From positions 715,047 to 779,046 of the forward strand of contig NW_019091404.1 in NCBI RefSeq assembly GCF_001949145.1: a DNA stretch of 64,000 bases. The letters are read 5' to 3'. The DNA comes from Acanthaster planci. Lineage: Eukaryota; Echinodermata; Asteroidea; Valvatida; Acanthasteridae. This document shows, in pieces, positions 24,396 to 35,912 of the stretch (position 1 is the stretch's first letter; every line of letters starts with the position of its first letter). A program made the position numbers and the translations under genes. The notes under the pieces are model-generated. The model searched no databases and was not told the origin of the DNA. It saw nothing but the letters and a program-made list of their open reading frames with translations.

Positions 24396-24423
24396 CGCGT
24401 CAAACGCGCATATACTTGACGCG
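24396..24423. promoter_or_regulatory. CpG-rich dyad CGCGTCAA...TTGACGCG
   Basis: CGCGTCAA (24396-24403) and TTGACGCG (24416-24423) form an exact 8-bp inverted repeat around ACGCGCATATAC. Together with TACGCGGACTCATCG just upstream there are about ten CpGs in 60 bp, unusual for this region. A two-half-site protein binding element or small hairpin is possible; function is unknown. Confidence 0.3.
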
Positions 24424-25257
24424 CCTATGCGGTGAGTACCAATAAAACATGCCCTCTTTTGTTCCACTGGGAGCAGATAATGAGCTCATCTCTGCTGTGC
24501 CGCAACACATTCCCCGCTCCATTCATTCTGCTGCCATAGCCGGGCTGCCAACACCAACACCCCCACCCCCTGCCTCATTTCAATAATCAATGGGGCTGGA
24601 GTGCCGTGCTATTTACAACGGGCCCAAAATGTGTCTGAGACTTGCCACTATATCATGTCAGCTGTCATGACTTGAGCGTAAAGGTCAAGATTGTCAAAAA
24701 AAAAAAAATAATAACCTCGGCCTGCAAGAGTGAGCCACTCCAGCTCAATTTAGTGCTCCTACCTAGCAAACTAAGAATTCTCAGATTTTTGAATTTCCTT
24801 TCCTTTGTTCACATGTTGTTAGGTGTTTACAATGGTTCTTGTCATACCCCTGGTGTGAAACTGCGAAACTGGTCCTAGAGTTCCAGCCGTAACATTGCAG
24901 GTAAAGCGTGAGACGGCACCTGTCGCTAGACACGGCTCATATACTTATTTCATTCACAACAAACCGGTGGCATGAACTTTGACAAAAAGAAAAATGATTA
25001 CCCTCGTTTTACTGGACCTTAACATGGCAAAAGAAATATGTTAAAGCTCTGTAGGGTAGAAATCTTTCAGGACAGCTGAGCTTTGGTTATTAAAAGCGAT
25101 GCAAGAAACAGAGTTTAGACTATGGCCTGCCACCGTTTAGCACTGAATACTGTAAGGAGTTAATATGAAATAATATGCAACTGTATTGTGCTTCCAACTG
25201 GGGTAGTGATAGAGTACAGCACATCTGGAATCATTTAGAAAAATAATTATAATAACA

Positions 25258-25565
25258 TTTTTATATAACTACCATACAGATCCTTGTCATTTGATTGGTG
25301 GAACACGTATCATGTGACATTCATTATTCCTGCCAATCATGCTGCGTCAGGTACTATTCACCCATGTGCAGATGGTAAAAAAATATACAACAGTTAGGAT
25401 CATCATGACATATGAAAAAGGTAGCGCGGGTACAACAGACAGCGCTGATCGAAACCTGAGAATAAAATTTGGTCCGACAAGTTATCAGGATTTGAAATTG
25501 TTGGAAATCTATTTAAAGAAAAATAAAATGACAAGGATCTACATGTATATGACAGTTATATAAAA
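25258..25565. mobile_element. Inverted-repeat element (MITE-like), about 308 bp
   Basis: The left end TTTTATATAACT...CAGATCCTTGTCATTT (25259-25292) is matched by the reverse complement of 25526-25565, which reads TTTTATATAACTGTCATA then AGATCCTTGTCATTT with a small insertion. Arms of about 35-40 bp enclose about 230 bp without a transposase frame, so this is a non-autonomous DNA element. It abuts the next foldback directly, and the two may be one composite insertion. No target duplication was identified. Confidence 0.65.
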
Positions 25566-25732
25566 CAAATAATGAACTTTTTTCACTTGTGCAACGGTTA
25601 AAATATTTGCACGAGTTGAAGGATGGAATGTTCCAATCAAATCGGCTTCACCTCGTAGAATGGAACATTCCATCTTTCATCTCATGAAAATATTCTTACC
25701 ATTCCAGTTATAAACATTCATTATTTGTATAA
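25566..25732. mobile_element. Foldback element around GGAACATTCCATC
   Basis: The left arm CAAATAATGAAC...GGATGGAATGTTCCA (to 25635) is mirrored by TGGAACATTCCATC...GTTCATT-like ATTCATTATTTGTAT (25661-25730), with roughly 70-bp arms of moderate identity and a centre of about 25 bp. The inner 15 bp and outer 13 bp match best. Ends resembling ATACAAATAATGAA recur, as I recall, in marine invertebrate repeats, but I cannot name the family with certainty. Confidence 0.65.
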
Positions 25733-25790
25733 TACTGCACAGATACTATAGACATACACTCAACTGTGCGTCACAAAACCCATTACTTGG

Positions 25791-25971
25791 CAAGGACGTA
25801 TCCAGAACAAAATGGAAGGGGACAAAATGGGGGGGGGGGGGGCCAAAAATGTTGACTTTTTCATGCAACCTTTCATGGCCTGAAGAAAGGGAAAAATGAC
25901 ATAGACCTAACAAAATCGGCTCCGTCTCATTTTCCACATAAAAAAAAAGTGCCCCGCTGGAGCCACCCTTG
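25791..25971. mobile_element. hAT-like non-autonomous element with imperfect target duplication
   Basis: The left end CAAGGACGTATCCAG (25791-25805) and the reverse complement of the right end, CAAGGGTGGCTCCAG, agree at 11 of 15 positions, the TCCAG core being shared with many hAT ends. The flanks are TTACTTGG (25783-25790) and TTCCTAGG (25972-25979), 6 of 8 identical, consistent with the 8-bp duplication typical of hAT transposons. The interior has a 14-G run at 25829-25842 and no transposase frame. It is an old, truncated or miniature copy. Confidence 0.6.
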
Positions 25972-25979
25972 TTCCTAGG

Positions 25980-27234
25980 CAGTCAACTCCTCCAGTTTTA
26001 GAGCAAACATGCTTGGAGGTTGCGTACAAGGCAAACTGATATGGATGTATTGTATTTCATTTATCATGTAGCCAAGTGCCGCAAATCAAAACTTTCTTCT
26101 GCGAAGTGTATGTGTCTGCGCAACTCTGGGGAATCCTGGAATGGAATCCTGGCTTATCAAAATTACAGTCTGACGCCAGGCCTACTGACATTCGGGCACC
26201 TGGGGGCAGAGGATTTCTATTCAGAGCAAAGATAGATACGAAGCACACTCGATGAGGCCTAGGGTTGTTTACTTAGATTATTAATATTGCACACGACCTT
26301 GATGGGGGGGGAATTGAGCCTGGAACTGAGACAGCGCTGATTATGAGTGCTTATAACGACCGTTAACCACTGTAGTCTATTGAATATTGCTCCAAAGGAA
26401 TCAACAAATATCATTTCAGTTCAAACTGAGTCCTTCAGAATTCTGCACTTTTTGGCTGGAACTATACGAGTTAGAGTTTTTAATATTAATTTTTTTTCAC
26501 TGCATTAAACCGTTTATCATCATTTGGGGAATTTATTTTGATATTTTTGTGCAACCTTCAGAATTCACATCCTTTCCAATGCCATTTCCCCATCCAACCC
26601 TCCCAAGGCTTTTTCCAAAAATACTTTTACAACCCAACTTGCATGAAGCCATCCACAACATGTTTACAGAAAAGAGAAAAAAAAACTGGCAAAAGCTAAG
26701 TAATTTGAAACCAGGTTTTAAGTAAATCACAAAGTAAAACAATCTGGTGTTTTTGACAGAAGGATATAAACACAAAATTATTAGGATTAGCTATCCAAGA
26801 AAGAGGTACGGGTAAGCCTATGACGACAAAGTCACGCCAAATGCTGAATGTAAACTAATCTTCAACAACAGAGGGGTTTGTCCTTGTAGTGGCATTGTCT
26901 TTTCGTCTGGTTGTTTCCAAATGCAGTAATCTTCTGGAGTTTTATTTTCCCTTCTCCTGCCCTAAAATGTCAAAATGACAGCTCACATGAAAAGTGTGGG
27001 CGTCAAACCATTAGACACAAGTGGCACTAAATATAATCCCTGTTGGTCACTATTTCTCTCTCAAATTGGATAATTTGGACAGTCCTATCAATCATGGTAT
27101 GGCTCGAGGTGGCATTCGCTGATGAGTTGACTGGTGGCCATTCCGTTGGCTTTACTGTTCGAAGGGACTGATTTACTGATTTATATTTGACTGAGATTCT
27201 ACCCTTTTTTGAAAATACATGTACCATTGTTCAT
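25980..27234. other. Unique non-coding DNA
   Basis: Frames of up to 112 codons (26387-26725 plus) are AT-rich translation without recognisable features. A G-run occurs near 26304-26311. No further structure was seen. Confidence 0.6.
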
Positions 27235-27456
27235 TGGTACATTTCTCAGAGCTACTTAAGCACGAATAAAACCTTGCTTAATAAACAAAGGTTACCAGCT
27301 CAAACTCTCTGTGATTGTCATGCTAACCAAAAGACAGGTAAATACCATTCCAAAACAATATACCGTACATCACAAGAAGTTTTGCTCAATTTGTCAAGCA
27401 AGGTTTTTTACGCTTAAACAAATTTTTGCTTAAGCAGGGCTATGAAATTGGCCCCT
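27235..27456 (-). mobile_element. GGGGCCAATTTCA-family MITE, copy A
   Basis: The ends are a decayed TTTCTCAGAGCTACTTAAGCAC (left) and an intact TTTTTGCTTAAGCAGGGC followed by TATGAAATTGGCCCC (right), matching the two ends of the element at 45055-45297. The centre (CTAACCAAAAGACAGGTAAATACC) is the reverse complement of the centre of the copies near 30.7 kb and 45.2 kb, so this copy lies in the opposite orientation. No transposase frame is present. TTGG flanks both sides but is too short to call a duplication. Confidence 0.75.
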
Positions 27457-30400
27457 GTTGGTTTGGCACACTGAGCAAGCACACATGCTCTCGCTAGAGA
27501 TGTAATACTGGGATGTGTCTGAATTACTTAGCTGTGGCTTGAAATTACACACAACTCTATGGGAACTGGCTACAGCCACTACCATAAAATCATGCGTAAT
27601 TTAAGGCTGCAGCCAAGTAATTCAGACGCAGCCCTTGACTCAGACAGGATCCCACACTTGGAGCGCATTTTCATGGGCAGATCCAGAATTTGGTTTAAAA
27701 TGGGGTGTTTGAGAAAAGTGGCAATATACAGCAAATGGAAATCTGCACCATTGCTTTGATTTTCATGCTCCATATGAAAGTTGTTTGTTGACTGAGTAAA
27801 CTTAACTAATACACATTAAGTAAGCATGATATTAAAAACGAGTGATATCTAAACAACGCTGCTAGCATTAGTAAAGACAGCAAACAAAACTGAGAAGGGT
27901 GAATGCCCCAAGTCATAAAGGATTAAGTTCATCTGTGGCTCTGCAAATCATTGATAATTTTTGAGAAGCCATCAGGGCAAATGAAGCAAGCCAAACTCTC
28001 CCCCTTGGCAACGAGCCTGCCATTTGATCTTATGTCCCTCTTCCTTAAATATCACAGGTGAAGCGTGGTCATTTTTTTTAACATACAGTACGACATTTGT
28101 ACATCAGAGGTGCCTTACTGTGGGGTATGGTGAAAACATCTGCTTGTTTTCGATTGTGGATTTGGTGCAAGGTGAGGGAAAGTCAGGAAAAACCTGCTGC
28201 ATGTCAAATCTCGCTCTGAGGTGTGGGATTACTGAAAGTGTGAGGCCAAAGCCAATAAAAAGAAGTTATTTCTGCTTGGTATTTGCGTGTGATGAAGAAT
28301 TTAAATGTCACACTTGAAGCTAAAACCCAATAAGTAAATCTGTGTCTGCTTGGTAAAAGCCACTTCACCCAAACTTGCTTAGTTCCTCCAGGCATGTAAC
28401 AGAGTACCAGCATGAGCATTCATTGTAAACTTAGGGAGTAAGCTGTAGCGGACTATTACTCATCTTGGGGAACAGAAACATTCTCAGTCGTTTCAAGCTG
28501 CTGAAATCAGACAGACATGCAGAGACTAACGATATGACAGACATTACGTACTACTTTAAGATCCGCCATGAACAGTTACTCGTTTTGATTTTTTCCACGG
28601 GGCCGGGCTGGGGGAGACCCTGGGCTAGGGTACAGGGGTGCAAGGTGGGCCTGTGATGTGAGACAGATGTGCTATCAACAAGAATGAGGACAGGGCATGA
28701 GGGAATACCGGAAACCACTGGATGGACAGAACTTAGGCTGTGTCATCAGCAATGGCAGTATTCAATGTTCACCAATACATGTACCTTCTCCAAATCTTAA
28801 GTTTAGAGGTTCAGATTCCAGCCGTTCTTTATAGTGTCCCCCCCCGGCAAAACAGGGTAACTTTGAAGTTTTAAACAGATGTACCTGTACATGGGATAAG
28901 AAAGTATTTTTCCTAGCCCTCTTGCCAGCAACATTAATCCCCTTTTCACAGACGAACCAAATTTAGAAAAGTACCTTGTCTGTGTTAATATTGGGTCATA
29001 GGTTATGTGTATATTATCCAGTCCAATACCCAAAATATGAAATGAAAGTGAGTGGAAACCAAATTAGGAAGCTGTTTTGAGTAGTTGGAGAATATCAACA
29101 GCATGTTGTTACACTGACAGTAAATGAAACTGCTCCAATATTCTGCATATTCGGGTCTCTAGTTTTCTCACAACGAGTTGTTATGGGGGAATGCTAACCA
29201 AAGACAACAGGCATTTTAACACATCGGTGATAGACATTGGTCGACTATATAACCACCATATTCTGCTGGGTAAAATCAACAGAACAAAACATGAAAAAAG
29301 GGTGCATTTTCACAAACTTTCAGTGTACTATCCATGAACATTTCTCCTCGCGGTGACCTCCTCCATAGCTAACAACTCATCCCTGCCTGCACCAAAATAC
29401 AAAATACACCTGTCCCATCTGGACAGTATATATATGCTTGTACTTTCATTAACATGAAAAAAAATTGTACAACGGACTGCACTTACTTCAGGACAAAAGA
29501 ATTTAATACTCATGCGGTTGGAATATCAGTTGTCGTAAACTAGAAAAATAAATTAAGTTGTTGCTGGACTTCCAGTCAAATTAAACCATGCCAGCCATCC
29601 ACACAGATGTTGAGTAATTAAACCTAAACCAATATAGGCCTACAAAGAAATATGATTCCCGGTAATTATCTCTTATCACAACAGGCATGATCACCCGTGA
29701 TGGCTAAAAGTTAATGATAACGGTCCTGCCACCATATGTCGATTTCCCTGAGTGCCTCGGGGGGTGTCTGTGTCATTCAAATTGGGCAAAGAATGTTCAG
29801 GATGTTGTTTCAGGGGGGGGTCTTCGGATCGGGGTTGTGCAAGCGTTCAATGTCTATATTTGGTCCCAATATTATTTGAGATTTGCATGGGGTGTCTGCT
29901 CCAACCCAAAGCTCATACACATAAATGGTTTTTAATTGCAACCACAATCATCCTAGTGTTGACGACGTCAATATAGCTTCAGCCTGGTTTGCGGCAACAT
30001 TTCAAGCAAGTGTAACTCACAAAATGCTGGTATCTAGAAAAACCACCCACTTCACTTAAATTCAGCGACATCTAGGCCTCACTGGGTCCTTGCTCTACGC
30101 TGAGACACAGGATGAAACGGCATTGGAGGGAGCTGCTGTTGGTAACAAATACTAGGAGCGATAGGAGGGTGCTAGGAGGATGCAGCTGCATACAAGATCT
30201 AGTGTCCAAGTTTGGTGAGGAGTTTAGCTTGCTTCTTTTCACAGCTGTACAGAAATAACACCCCCCTCCCATCTACCCAAGTAACCCAACTCCGCCCACA
30301 AACACATGTGACCAGTATGTGGAGGTACAAGAGAAGCAAACAATGGACATTGTCTACAGAAATTATGAGCCAAAACTAGGTAACGTTGGCAGTATTTAAC

Positions 30401-30688
30401 ATACCGATGTTCACTGGTGAAGACAACCCTGTTGGAATTAATGGTGATTTTTGAAACAAAATATAATTGTCAGTTGGAGCCAAGATGAAAGAAAGCTACA
30501 ACCATTGAGGATTTCAAACTCATATGGCTCAAGGGATCACTTAAAGATCATATGAGAAGTGTGAAGCTGACACTTCGGATAAAGAGCCTTAGACACCGGA
30601 GAAAACCTCACTGGGTGACATGAAATGAGGGCCCATTGGAAAGACGCGACATAAACCTTGTTAGACTTGTCTAAGTGGGTGAAAACCT
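27457..30688. other. Unique non-coding DNA with a hAT-like end fragment
   Basis: No gene supported; frames up to about 97 codons. At 27672-27700 the sequence CATGGGCAGATCCAGAATTTGG resembles a solitary hAT-type end (compare the reverse complement of 53660-53674), but no partner end was found. G/C runs lie near 28838-28845 and 29811-29819. The rest is featureless to me. Confidence 0.55.
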
Positions 30689-30810
30689 GGGCCAATTTCA
30701 CAGATTTTGTTTTGGAATGGTATTTACCTGTCTTTTGGTTAGCATGAGAATCACATAGAGTTTGAGCTGGTAATTTTTATCTTATCGGCGTGCTTGAGCA
30801 AATTCTGTGC
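30689..30810 (+). mobile_element. GGGGCCAATTTCA-family MITE, copy B, both ends deleted
   Basis: GGGCCAATTTCACAG at 30689-30703 matches the family's terminus but jumps straight to the centre (GGAATGGTATTTACCTGTC, then TTTTGGTTAGCATGAGAATC), missing the usual AGCTGCTTAAGC arm. The right side stops at GCTTGAGCAAATTCTGTGC. It is a deletion derivative in the same orientation as the copy at 45.1 kb and inverted relative to the copy at 27.2 kb. Confidence 0.7.
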
Positions 30811-33800
30811 AATGGTACATCGGGGAAAGAGAAATTAATCCAAATAAGTTCACCTGTGTTCGGAATCATGTCCTCTAAGAAAACTGTTCAACACTTTGAG
30901 CAAATATTACAAGGTAACATGAGCCATTTTCATTACATGCCAGCCTACGCAACACAAATGAACAAGTGCAAGTTCAATATTATGTGGTAGTGAGCCTGCA
31001 TACACATGAAAAATACTAAATGAGACTTAAAGATATCCCCAGGGAGGCGTATTTATAAATTTACAGATAAAAGAAGCTAGTGGTTTGTACATATATACAC
31101 ATACCAGCAAAAATCTACTCTGTTGCAACGTTTACTCGAAAGTGCACGATGATGATCAAGGCATGTGAAAAGCATCAGCCGGGGTATGAAAATATGCAGC
31201 CAGCAGCAGAAATTACAGTGATATTAATCTTGGTTGACCCTTTTCCTTCCAGACTGGGGAAGATGAATATGACACATGTTCCCATCGTTAAAAAAAAAAA
31301 AAAGTGCGCACCCAGGAACAGTTTCCACTTGATGCAAATAGACATGCACTTTTCTTGCATACGTAGGATTTCAGAGGCAGCTTTGACTAGCTCCTCAGTT
31401 TGTTGTTTGCAAAGTTACAGCAACGGCCCGGGCGGATTTGATTGTTTTTCCTTGCTTTGGCTCATTTGCTTGCCCACTTGTGAGCTCTCGATCATATAAC
31501 CACAGGTTCTCCCCGTATTGGTGCATTGTTTATTTCTGCTTGTCTGCTTGTCAACATTCCAGCTCATCTGTCTTGTGTTCTTACTGCTTTTTATTCTGAG
31601 GCGCTTATGTGTACTTAAATGAGGTTGAGGGGACAAGTTCTTTCCACAATGTTTGCTGAACGCTAACGGTGCATCAAGCTCTTCCTTTTATAGATCCCGC
31701 GTTGTCTGGTAAATGTCGCAGGCAACAGGACCCACACGCATGTGTCTCCTCTACCGTCCCTGCCAAAGAAACTTTTAGCCCAAGAAACGCTTGTGAATAA
31801 TTTCACTCAGTGAGACACTACACAAGCTGCTGGCATCAGAGCAAATAAGCAACAAGTTGGGAGAAAACAATTAAAACAGACAAAACTCACCACTTTAAAA
31901 AGATGAAGCTCAAGAATTTACAGTACAAGAAGGAAGAATACTATCTAAGCCACAAGGTGTACTATCCTGCCGATGCCTTCAAATGCCAAGATATAATTTC
32001 CAGAGGCAGAAGTAGACAGGTACCTCAGATTTCAGCTTCAGACATCTCCGAACAGCACCCGGTGGGAAATCGGAGGATGGTGCTGATACACTTATTGTAG
32101 CTGGCAGTCCACTCCAAGACCAGCTTTCCCTTTTTTTTTTTTCTTTTTTTTTGGAATGTGTCAAATGCTGGCATGCCCCTTCAGTTCCCCAGTGCTTTTC
32201 CTCCTTTTTCCCTCTTTCCACAGCTTTCTCCGGGAGTAATTTGTATTCCAAATGTTGTGATGCCTGAAGCTTGATCCTGGCAGGCTACATACATGTACAC
32301 GTACAAGAAGCTCCCTTCACTGTGTATGCTGGACTGCACTCTTTACACGCTCACCAGGCACATCCACATCTGAATATCCCTCCTTTTTTTGTGCTGAGTG
32401 CGGGGCCCCTGTCATTTGGCCTTCCAACAGCATTATGCCCTTAGCCGTGCCACTGATAATGGATGAGACAAGCATGCTTTGGCAGCGGCGGTGCAGTACT
32501 GCAGAGAGTGCGTTTCCAGCAAGCAGTGTTTCCAGACAGGCCAGTGCCATCTCAACCGGATACAAACCCCATTGAAAAATCTGAATGCTTGAATGCTCTT
32601 CTCAGAGTATATGCTTCCTTTTTTACATCCGTCATGTTCAAAGGCGCTATGAAAACATCCCTTATTAAAGCCAATTCACAACCTCTTTGTATGGGCTAAA
32701 ATGGGCAAAGGTTGCAAAAATACCACTACTACCCTCCAGAGGAAATAGAACCACCCGCTTTGCCATTGAACTTGTGAAAGTGTTGGGCCATACCATTTCC
32801 CCTATTCTGCTTGATGGGGCACTAACCGTGGGTGAGAAAGCTGGGTGATGCATTGCTAATTGACACACAATAACTTCGTATGATGACAGAGCAGGATGGT
32901 AAGGAACAGATGTTTTGTCAACTGTAAAACGAGAGGCATCTCAACACAACAAACTCATAATACTGATCTATGGGTACGCCACACACTGTGCGGATAGAAA
33001 AGCAGTTGAATTACCCTTTTTTATTGCCTGTACGTCCCCAGTAGTCTTATTTCGGGAGCCTAATTTTCTTGTACTTGAATATTTAATTGAACAATACCTT
33101 CAGGAAGCGGACGGAACAAAACAAGCGAGGAATGCCACATTTTTGTCTAAATAGGCTTCCTAAGCCTACATGTGATGGTCAACACGTTCTTGATGTAGCT
33201 CTTACCAAGCCTGTCTTGCTGGGAATGCTTTGAGCAAATTCTTGAAATGTCAGTTATGATTGAAAATGCATGCATGAGGCTACTGCACAAAAAATATGAA
33301 CAGCTAAAAGGTTACAGGCCCTAGGAAATGCATGTCCATGAGATTTTCCGCAAGAAGGGGCGGACATGCTGTGCGTGGAAGACCAAATTGTTTTGAAGGG
33401 GGGAGTTTGTGAGATGTTTTAAGCTTTATTTGCCATGAATGGACAAGTAGATCTGCAAAAGTTTTGGTTGCAGTTTGATGCACGGTAGCTGATGTCATGG
33501 GGGGAAATCCGGGGGGGGGAAGACACACCTCCCCTTAGAAATTTGGTCTGAGGGGACACAATGTCGCATGCCCCTCCATGTTTTAAGCAAAACAACATGC
33601 AAAACAAAATACTAAAGGATTGATGGATCTAGGATTTTCCCTTTTGAGTTTTTATCAATGGAATAATGTAATAAACTCGGTGTGTAAATTGTTGTCCCCC
33701 GATGGTTGAGGAGAGATTTCCACCCATGGCTGATGTACACTCATTTCTGGTTTAAAACTCCCTAAACAGTGGAGGCAAATAATTATATGTAAAAGATACA

Positions 33801-34787
33801 AATGTGCTTCTAACTATCAATGACATTCCTCTTCAAATTTAAAAAGAAAACAAAATTAAGCAATAGAACGGCTAGAATATTGTGTTCTACAACATAAATT
33901 GTCTTTCTCTCATTCCCAGAGGTAAACAGCAGTGATATTTCTCGAGAAGAAAATGAAAAAGGCTTCATATTCCTTGTAAAAGTTGCTCACTGTACTGTGG
34001 AAAATTAAATAAGGTTTAAAAGAGTTCAACTTATGAGAGGAAAACCATGACATGTTACCAAAAAAGCAAAGCACCAAAAATGCAAAACAATGCCCACAAA
34101 TGGTCCTTCACTCAGAATACCACAAGAGCAGATGAGCTCGCGTCTCAATGCCGCACCAAGCGGCCATGCTCAATCAATTTGGATGTCTCCACTTCGTTTC
34201 CTTCAATCCAGCATCAGGCCTCAGCAGAGGCGCCATACGGAAAATTCTTGGACTGAAAATTCCTGGACCGACCCTGTATAGCACATATTGAATCCCTATT
34301 GATGCCCAGGGTATGAAAGGGAAATAAACATCAGTGATGACTTTAAGATGTAGAAGCAATTTAATGAGATCCAATTCGGCAGGAATCAGTTGGCATGCCT
34401 AGAAACTTGATTCTGTCGGGAAGTTTGGAAAGCAGCGTTGGAAAAAAAACAATCGGTGTGGCATGCACAAATTGGTTATTTTTGTGACATTCAGCATACG
34501 GCAATTTTCAGTCTTGTGCCTCACTGTCTGCCTTGAAGATGATTTTAATTGCCTGCAGAACCCCTTGATTGCCTGTGAGAAGGCAGAGGCTGTAGCATAA
34601 GTGGAAGCTACGGTGGAAATTTGAATTTCAAAAAAGGGAGAATGACTTCCCCATCCCCCACTCAAGAAAAATTCATTTTGATTGAAGGATGGCTTACAGT
34701 TTTAATTCTTGAAAGCATGAATAAAGCAATGGATGGGCAGAGATTTCACTGGAACAAGATAAAGCTTAAACTCTATGCTTGTAGTGG
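30811..34787. other. Unique non-coding DNA with homopolymer runs
   Basis: No gene supported. The 139-codon frame at 31080-31499 (plus) crosses an A14 run at 31290-31303, arguing against coding. T-runs of 12 and 9 lie at 32131-32152. G-runs near 33499-33530, with AAATCCGGGGGGGG and CACCTCCCC, look like part of a decayed transposon of unclear limits. A basic, tyrosine-rich frame at 31903-32030 was considered as an exon and not accepted. Confidence 0.55.
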
Positions 34788-34925
34788 CCGTGTTTGTTTC
34801 ACATGGATCTGGATTGCGATTCTGATCCTTCAGCTGGTTCGCATCATTCATTAGGCAAGTTCTGGTGTATGAAAACCAACGACGGATCACTGATCGTGAT
34901 CCAGATTCCTGTGAAACAAACACGG
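34788..34925. mobile_element. 138-bp inverted-repeat element (MITE-like)
   Basis: CCGTGTTTGTTTCACA at 34788-34803 is exactly mirrored by TGTGAAACAAACACGG at 34910-34925. Matching continues inward with one small indel (TCTGGATTGCGAT against the reverse complement TCTGGATCACGAT, then TGATCC), so each arm is at least 40 bp. The centre of about 55 bp is less clearly paired. No open frame or convincing target duplication was found. It is probably a small non-autonomous DNA transposon. Confidence 0.8.
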
Positions 34926-35667
34926 TAAGTGAGTTGAGGGGCCCATGAACCCATGATGACAAATCGCTTGTGGAAGTTTACTGGGGGAAAAAAAAAGGCG
35001 ACGGAGCAAAGAGCCTAGTTAATACAACTCAAGCGCACATCTAATGGCACCTAATGTTGACCCATTAGGCTGGCCGAATCGTGGGGATTGCTCGTCAAAT
35101 TGAAATTTATTTCGCCTCCGTATTGGGTTTCTATTCCTTGTCAGGGTGCGCGCGGAGTATCCCGGGCTGTCTTCAAGATGGGGAGGGGATGCTAGAGGGA
35201 AAGAGCAAGGAAGCCAAGAAATGGTGATATCTGATAGCCAGAGGCAGTGGGGGTAGATGCAAGTGCCTGGAGATATGGAGTATCTCTGGCTGTACAAGCT
35301 GAAATGATTTTGTTACCAGGTAACTGTGAACTGCTAAGGGTGTTGTCTCATTTCAGGAAGCAGAAGTTCCGCAAACTCTTAGCCGTGTGAATTGATTGGC
35401 ATTTTGGATAAATAAGCGGGGTTGGGCTAGTGAGGCGCAATCTTTCCATCTGGCCTACATCAGTTCAGCCCCAGTGATTAGCCCATGTGCTTTGGATACA
35501 CACGCAAAATCTCAAGAGGCATGCATGTTCGTGAACAAAGACATGTACATTGAGTTGCCAAGATGAGGTGCTTCCCACACGTTCAAATACAACTACCTCT
35601 GTTGGCTTTCAAAATACAATTATCAAAATGTCAGTCACATGCACTATAGTGCAAGTTAACTTCAATG
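34926..35667. other. Unique non-coding DNA
   Basis: No gene supported; a small GC-rich spot GTGCGCGCGGAGTATCCCGGG occurs near 35146. GTTACCAGGTAAC near 35315 is a short palindrome. Nothing else was noted. Confidence 0.55.
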
Positions 35668-35912
35668 TAATTCCAGAAATTAGGGGTCTTTTCCAAAAGG
35701 GTGACATTTTTGTGTCCCTGTTACATCTGACCTTTGTTATTTGACATAGAAATATCACCAGAATTGATTTCAAACTATTACTATTTGTTTGACAGGTAAT
35801 TTGTCTTAATTCATCACTCTTGGAAATCAGAAAATGGGTTCTGAACCTACAAAAATCATATGTCAGATGTGACAGGGACACACAAAAAATGGCCTCCTAA
35901 TTTCTGGAATCA
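35668..35912. mobile_element. Inverted-repeat element with CCAGAAATTAGG ends
   Basis: The left arm 35668-35731 (TAATTCCAGAAATTAGG, then TTTTTGTGTCCCTGTTACATCTGAC) is matched by the reverse complement of 35862-35912 (TGATTCCAGAAATTAGG, then TTTTTTGTGTGTCCCTG and CACATCTGAC), apart from about 13 extra bases in the left arm. About 130 bp of AT-rich DNA lies between. Weak pairing may extend outward through CACTATAGTGCAAG and AGTACTGTACAAGG, so the true ends could lie 15-20 bp further out. It is a non-autonomous DNA element of unknown superfamily. Confidence 0.75.

Larger units (their letters stand above)
22549..25257. other. Unique non-coding DNA with a CpG dyad
   Basis: No gene supported; frames reach about 81 codons. 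Notable points are a degenerate tRNA-like segment at 23060-23131 and a CpG-rich dyad at 24396-24423, listed separately. An A-run lies near 24697-24708. Otherwise nothing distinctive. Confidence 0.55.

Noticed and set aside
31080-31499. 139-codon plus-strand frame
   Set aside because: Runs through an A14 homopolymer, giving an artificial lysine run; no homology recognised.
31903-32100. Basic, tyrosine-rich frame that could be an exon, with an AG|GT-like site near 32019
   Set aside because: No polypyrimidine tract or acceptor upstream, no recognised protein family, and a similar-length frame exists on the other strand.
33376-33398. TGGAAGAC, identical to the miR-7 seed region
   Set aside because: The rest does not match miR-7 and no precursor hairpin is visible.
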